Made by a program: the position numbers and the translations under genes. Shown in pieces: positions 62,668 to 64,000 of a DNA stretch of 64,000 nt. Numbering within the stretch: position 1 is the first letter of the stretch; the number at the start of each line of letters is the position of its first letter. Source of the DNA: Planctomycetota bacterium (lineage in GTDB: Bacteria; Planctomycetota; UBA1135; JACQFD01); assembly GCA_016200225.1 (NCBI GenBank), contig JACQFD010000039.1:1-64000 (forward strand), in the 5' to 3' direction. The notes below the pieces were generated by a model. It saw nothing but the letters and a program-made list of their open reading frames with translations, searched no databases and had not been told where the DNA came from.

Positions 62668-63560
62668 TGTCCCTGCGCGTCGAAAATGTCCGGTTCGTCG
62701 TATCTTAAATTAATGACGGCGACGCCGTTCAGGCCCGCGTATTCCTTTAATATTATGGCTAGATTATTAAATTTAACATCCACGGGCACTTCGCCGTATT
62801 TCTCGTTTCTCGGCGCGCGGCCCCATTTGATTCGCACGCCGGTGGAAGTTGTTAGAAATACCTCCGGCTCGCGCTTGTCGATCTCGCCGCCCGCATTCGC
62901 GACGTCGATTTTTGCGACGCGGAATTCCGGCGCGACCCGGGCAAGTTTTGTAAAATATAATTGTGGAAGCAGCACGGCGACCGAGACGCCGTCCTGAACG
63001 CCCTCGTCATCCCAGCGCCCGCCGGTGTCGGCCTGCGCGAAGGACCCCTTCCATTTAACGATTCGCGGAAGCGCCGCGATGCTATCGGCGGCAAAGGTCG
63101 CGGGCGGCAGCACCACGCCGTCCGCGTCGACGAGCAGGATCGCATCGCGCGTTTCGACGACGGCGACAGGCGCGCGCGGAGTAATCGATAATCTTAATGT
63201 TCGCGGCAGACCGCGCTCCAGTTCCCTGACATCCTTCACCCACGGCAGTTTCTTTAAATCGGCGCAAAGTTCCTTTATTGTAATATCATCGAATATGGAA
63301 AAACACTCGCGCGCGGCCGCGCGAGCGCGCGCCTCCTCGACCCATTCGGCGGGCACCCACGGAGGCGTCTGAATGGGAATCGACTGCGCCGCGTCGACTT
63401 TGAAAAAATTCAATTCGCGGCCGGATTGCATCGCAAGGCGGAACAAAATCGCACAACAAAAAGCAAGACACGCCGTGAGCCCGGCGGCGATCCACGGAAA
63501 ACCGTTCTTTAACTTTCCCGGCGCGTTGCCGGCGGACGGATCAGTTTGATCGGGAGTCAC
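62625..63560 (-). CDS. FtsQ/DivIB-like cell division protein
   Basis: 311 residues: short cytoplasmic N-terminus, one membrane helix (about 23-44, WIAAGLTACLAFCCAILFRLAM), then a POTRA-like domain (FSIFDDITIKELCADLKKLPWVKDVRELERGLPRTLRLSITPRAPVAVVE) and a beta domain with LLVDADGVVLPP, GVRIKWGR and an end resembling FtsQ (INLRYDEPDIFD). Known role: links FtsA/FtsZ-side divisome proteins with septal wall synthesis. Other division genes are not visible here, so the symbol is withheld. Overlaps the next gene by 43 nt. Confidence 0.72.
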   Translation of the reverse strand: MTPDQTDPSAGNAPGKLKNGFPWIAAGLTACLAFCCAILFRLAMQSGRELNFFKVDAAQSIPIQTPPWVPAEWVEEARARAAARECFSIFDDITIKELCADLKKLPWVKDVRELERGLPRTLRLSITPRAPVAVVETRDAILLVDADGVVLPPATFAADSIAALPRIVKWKGSFAQADTGGRWDDEGVQDGVSVAVLLPQLYFTKLARVAPEFRVAKIDVANAGGEIDKREPEVFLTTSTGVRIKWGRAPRNEKYGEVPVDVKFNNLAIILKEYAGLNGVAVINLRYDEPDIFDAQGQWIPRPALVSQAGR

Positions 63561-63602
63561 GCGGTTCCTGTAACTATAACAAACTACAGGCGGCGTTGTT
63601 TA

Positions 63603-63896
63603 TTAGTTTTGGTTCATGCGGGCCGCGGGTTTTTCAGTAACGAGGCCCGGACGGGCGAGACCGCCGTTCGCATTTCCGGTTACTACGGATGTTTTCGTAA
63701 CACCGGCGTCGCTTTCGAGATCGTCAACAAACACCTCAAGCGATCCGATGAGATCCTCGACGAGCGTTCGATCGAGGACGACGCGCCCGTCGCCGCTCAA
63801 GTCGAGCTCATCTTGAAGCACGCGAATGGCTACTTTTACAGGCGAAAGTCGACGGCGAACGATGCGGGCGAGGGGAGTTTCTGGGTTCTTGTCCAT
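63603..63896 (-). CDS. Small hypothetical protein
   Basis: 97 residues from ATG 63896 (a TTG at 63917 is alternative). Sequence has a basic start (ARIVRRRLSPVKVAIRVL), an acidic central helix (DELDLSGDG; DRTLVEDLIGSLEVFVDDLE) and a low-complexity end (GNANGGLARPG). No signal peptide or membrane segment and no family recognised. It lies 42 bp upstream of the ftsQ-like gene on the same strand. The region from 63918 to the window end (about 80 bp) is AT-richer and may hold the promoter. Confidence 0.5.
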   Translation of the reverse strand: MDKNPETPLARIVRRRLSPVKVAIRVLQDELDLSGDGRVVLDRTLVEDLIGSLEVFVDDLESDAGVTKTSVVTGNANGGLARPGLVTEKPAARMNQN

Positions 63897-64000
63897 TTCA
63901 GTTTCGGCAGACGGCAAATGTACGATCTATTGGGGGCAATTCGAGCGCGCATACAGTATGTTGTTTTTCAACGTGGCAAAAAGCCAATTTCCGCGAAAAA

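Noticed and set aside
1..64000. tRNA, rRNA, insertion sequences, prophage or integrase genes
   Set aside because: None was found when reading intergenic regions and frames by eye; small tRNAs cannot be fully excluded without a covariance search.

Overview
The window is GC-rich, gene-dense bacterial chromosome with short leaders. Several divergent gene pairs sit only 20-50 bp apart, and Shine-Dalgarno motifs are often weak or absent. I found no tRNA, rRNA, IS element, prophage, integrase or CRISPR array. Core genes (fusA, rplM-rpsI, rsfS, yebC, an ftsQ-like gene, dgt, pta) mark it as chromosome. The accessory content fits an uncultured, heterotrophic lineage with a complex envelope: DUF255 thioredoxin, prenyltransferase-like repeat protein, parallel beta-helix protein, AsmA-like giant, M28 peptidase and PafA-like phosphatase. 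A Planctomycetota or PVC-like origin is plausible. This is inference from family content only.

Left part (1-16 kb): the C-terminus of a surface protein; a DUF255 protein, RsfS and DedA; an ABC exporter operon (ATPase, membrane protein, coupled membrane-anchored protein); a glutaredoxin and an FHA protein. A leftward operon then encodes an isopropylmalate/isocitrate dehydrogenase-like enzyme, a Wzx-type flippase and three GT4 glycosyltransferases, i.e. polysaccharide assembly. Next come a secreted bilobal retropepsin-like protein with a PDZ domain and a class I methyltransferase.

Respiratory/NO island (16-20.6 kb): an NnrS-like membrane protein flanked by DUF1858 domains and a short DUF542 (ScdA-N) protein are transcribed leftward. 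A cluster-less Crp/Fnr regulator and a radical-SAM-like protein with an unusual cysteine spacing are transcribed rightward. An FNR-type palindrome lies between the two units. A related CSSC-rhodanese protein lies at 38.5 kb.

Middle (21-38 kb): pta; an AsmA-like protein of 1689 residues followed by a PafA-like phosphatase; a cupin, an isoprenylcysteine-type methyltransferase and dGTPase. A leftward set of exported proteins follows: a sigma-region-4-like protein, a small Gly/Thr-rich exported protein, a protein with about eleven carboxypeptidase-regulatory-like repeats, a terpene-cyclase-fold protein and a beta-helix protein broken by one UGA.

Right part (38.5-64 kb): an RlmD/TrmA-type methyltransferase, a PilT ATPase, an SGNH hydrolase, EF-G, and a NitT/TauT-type ABC importer. 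The importer is divergent from two tandem LuxR-type regulators, and the region between holds a terminator-ended structured element plus a nested hairpin leader. Then come a DJ-1/PfpI protein, a divergent Tex protein with low-complexity insertions, an M28 peptidase, a DUF2071 protein, a degenerate REC-GGDEF protein, yebC, rpsI-rplM, two unknown membrane proteins, an FtsQ-like protein and a small unknown.
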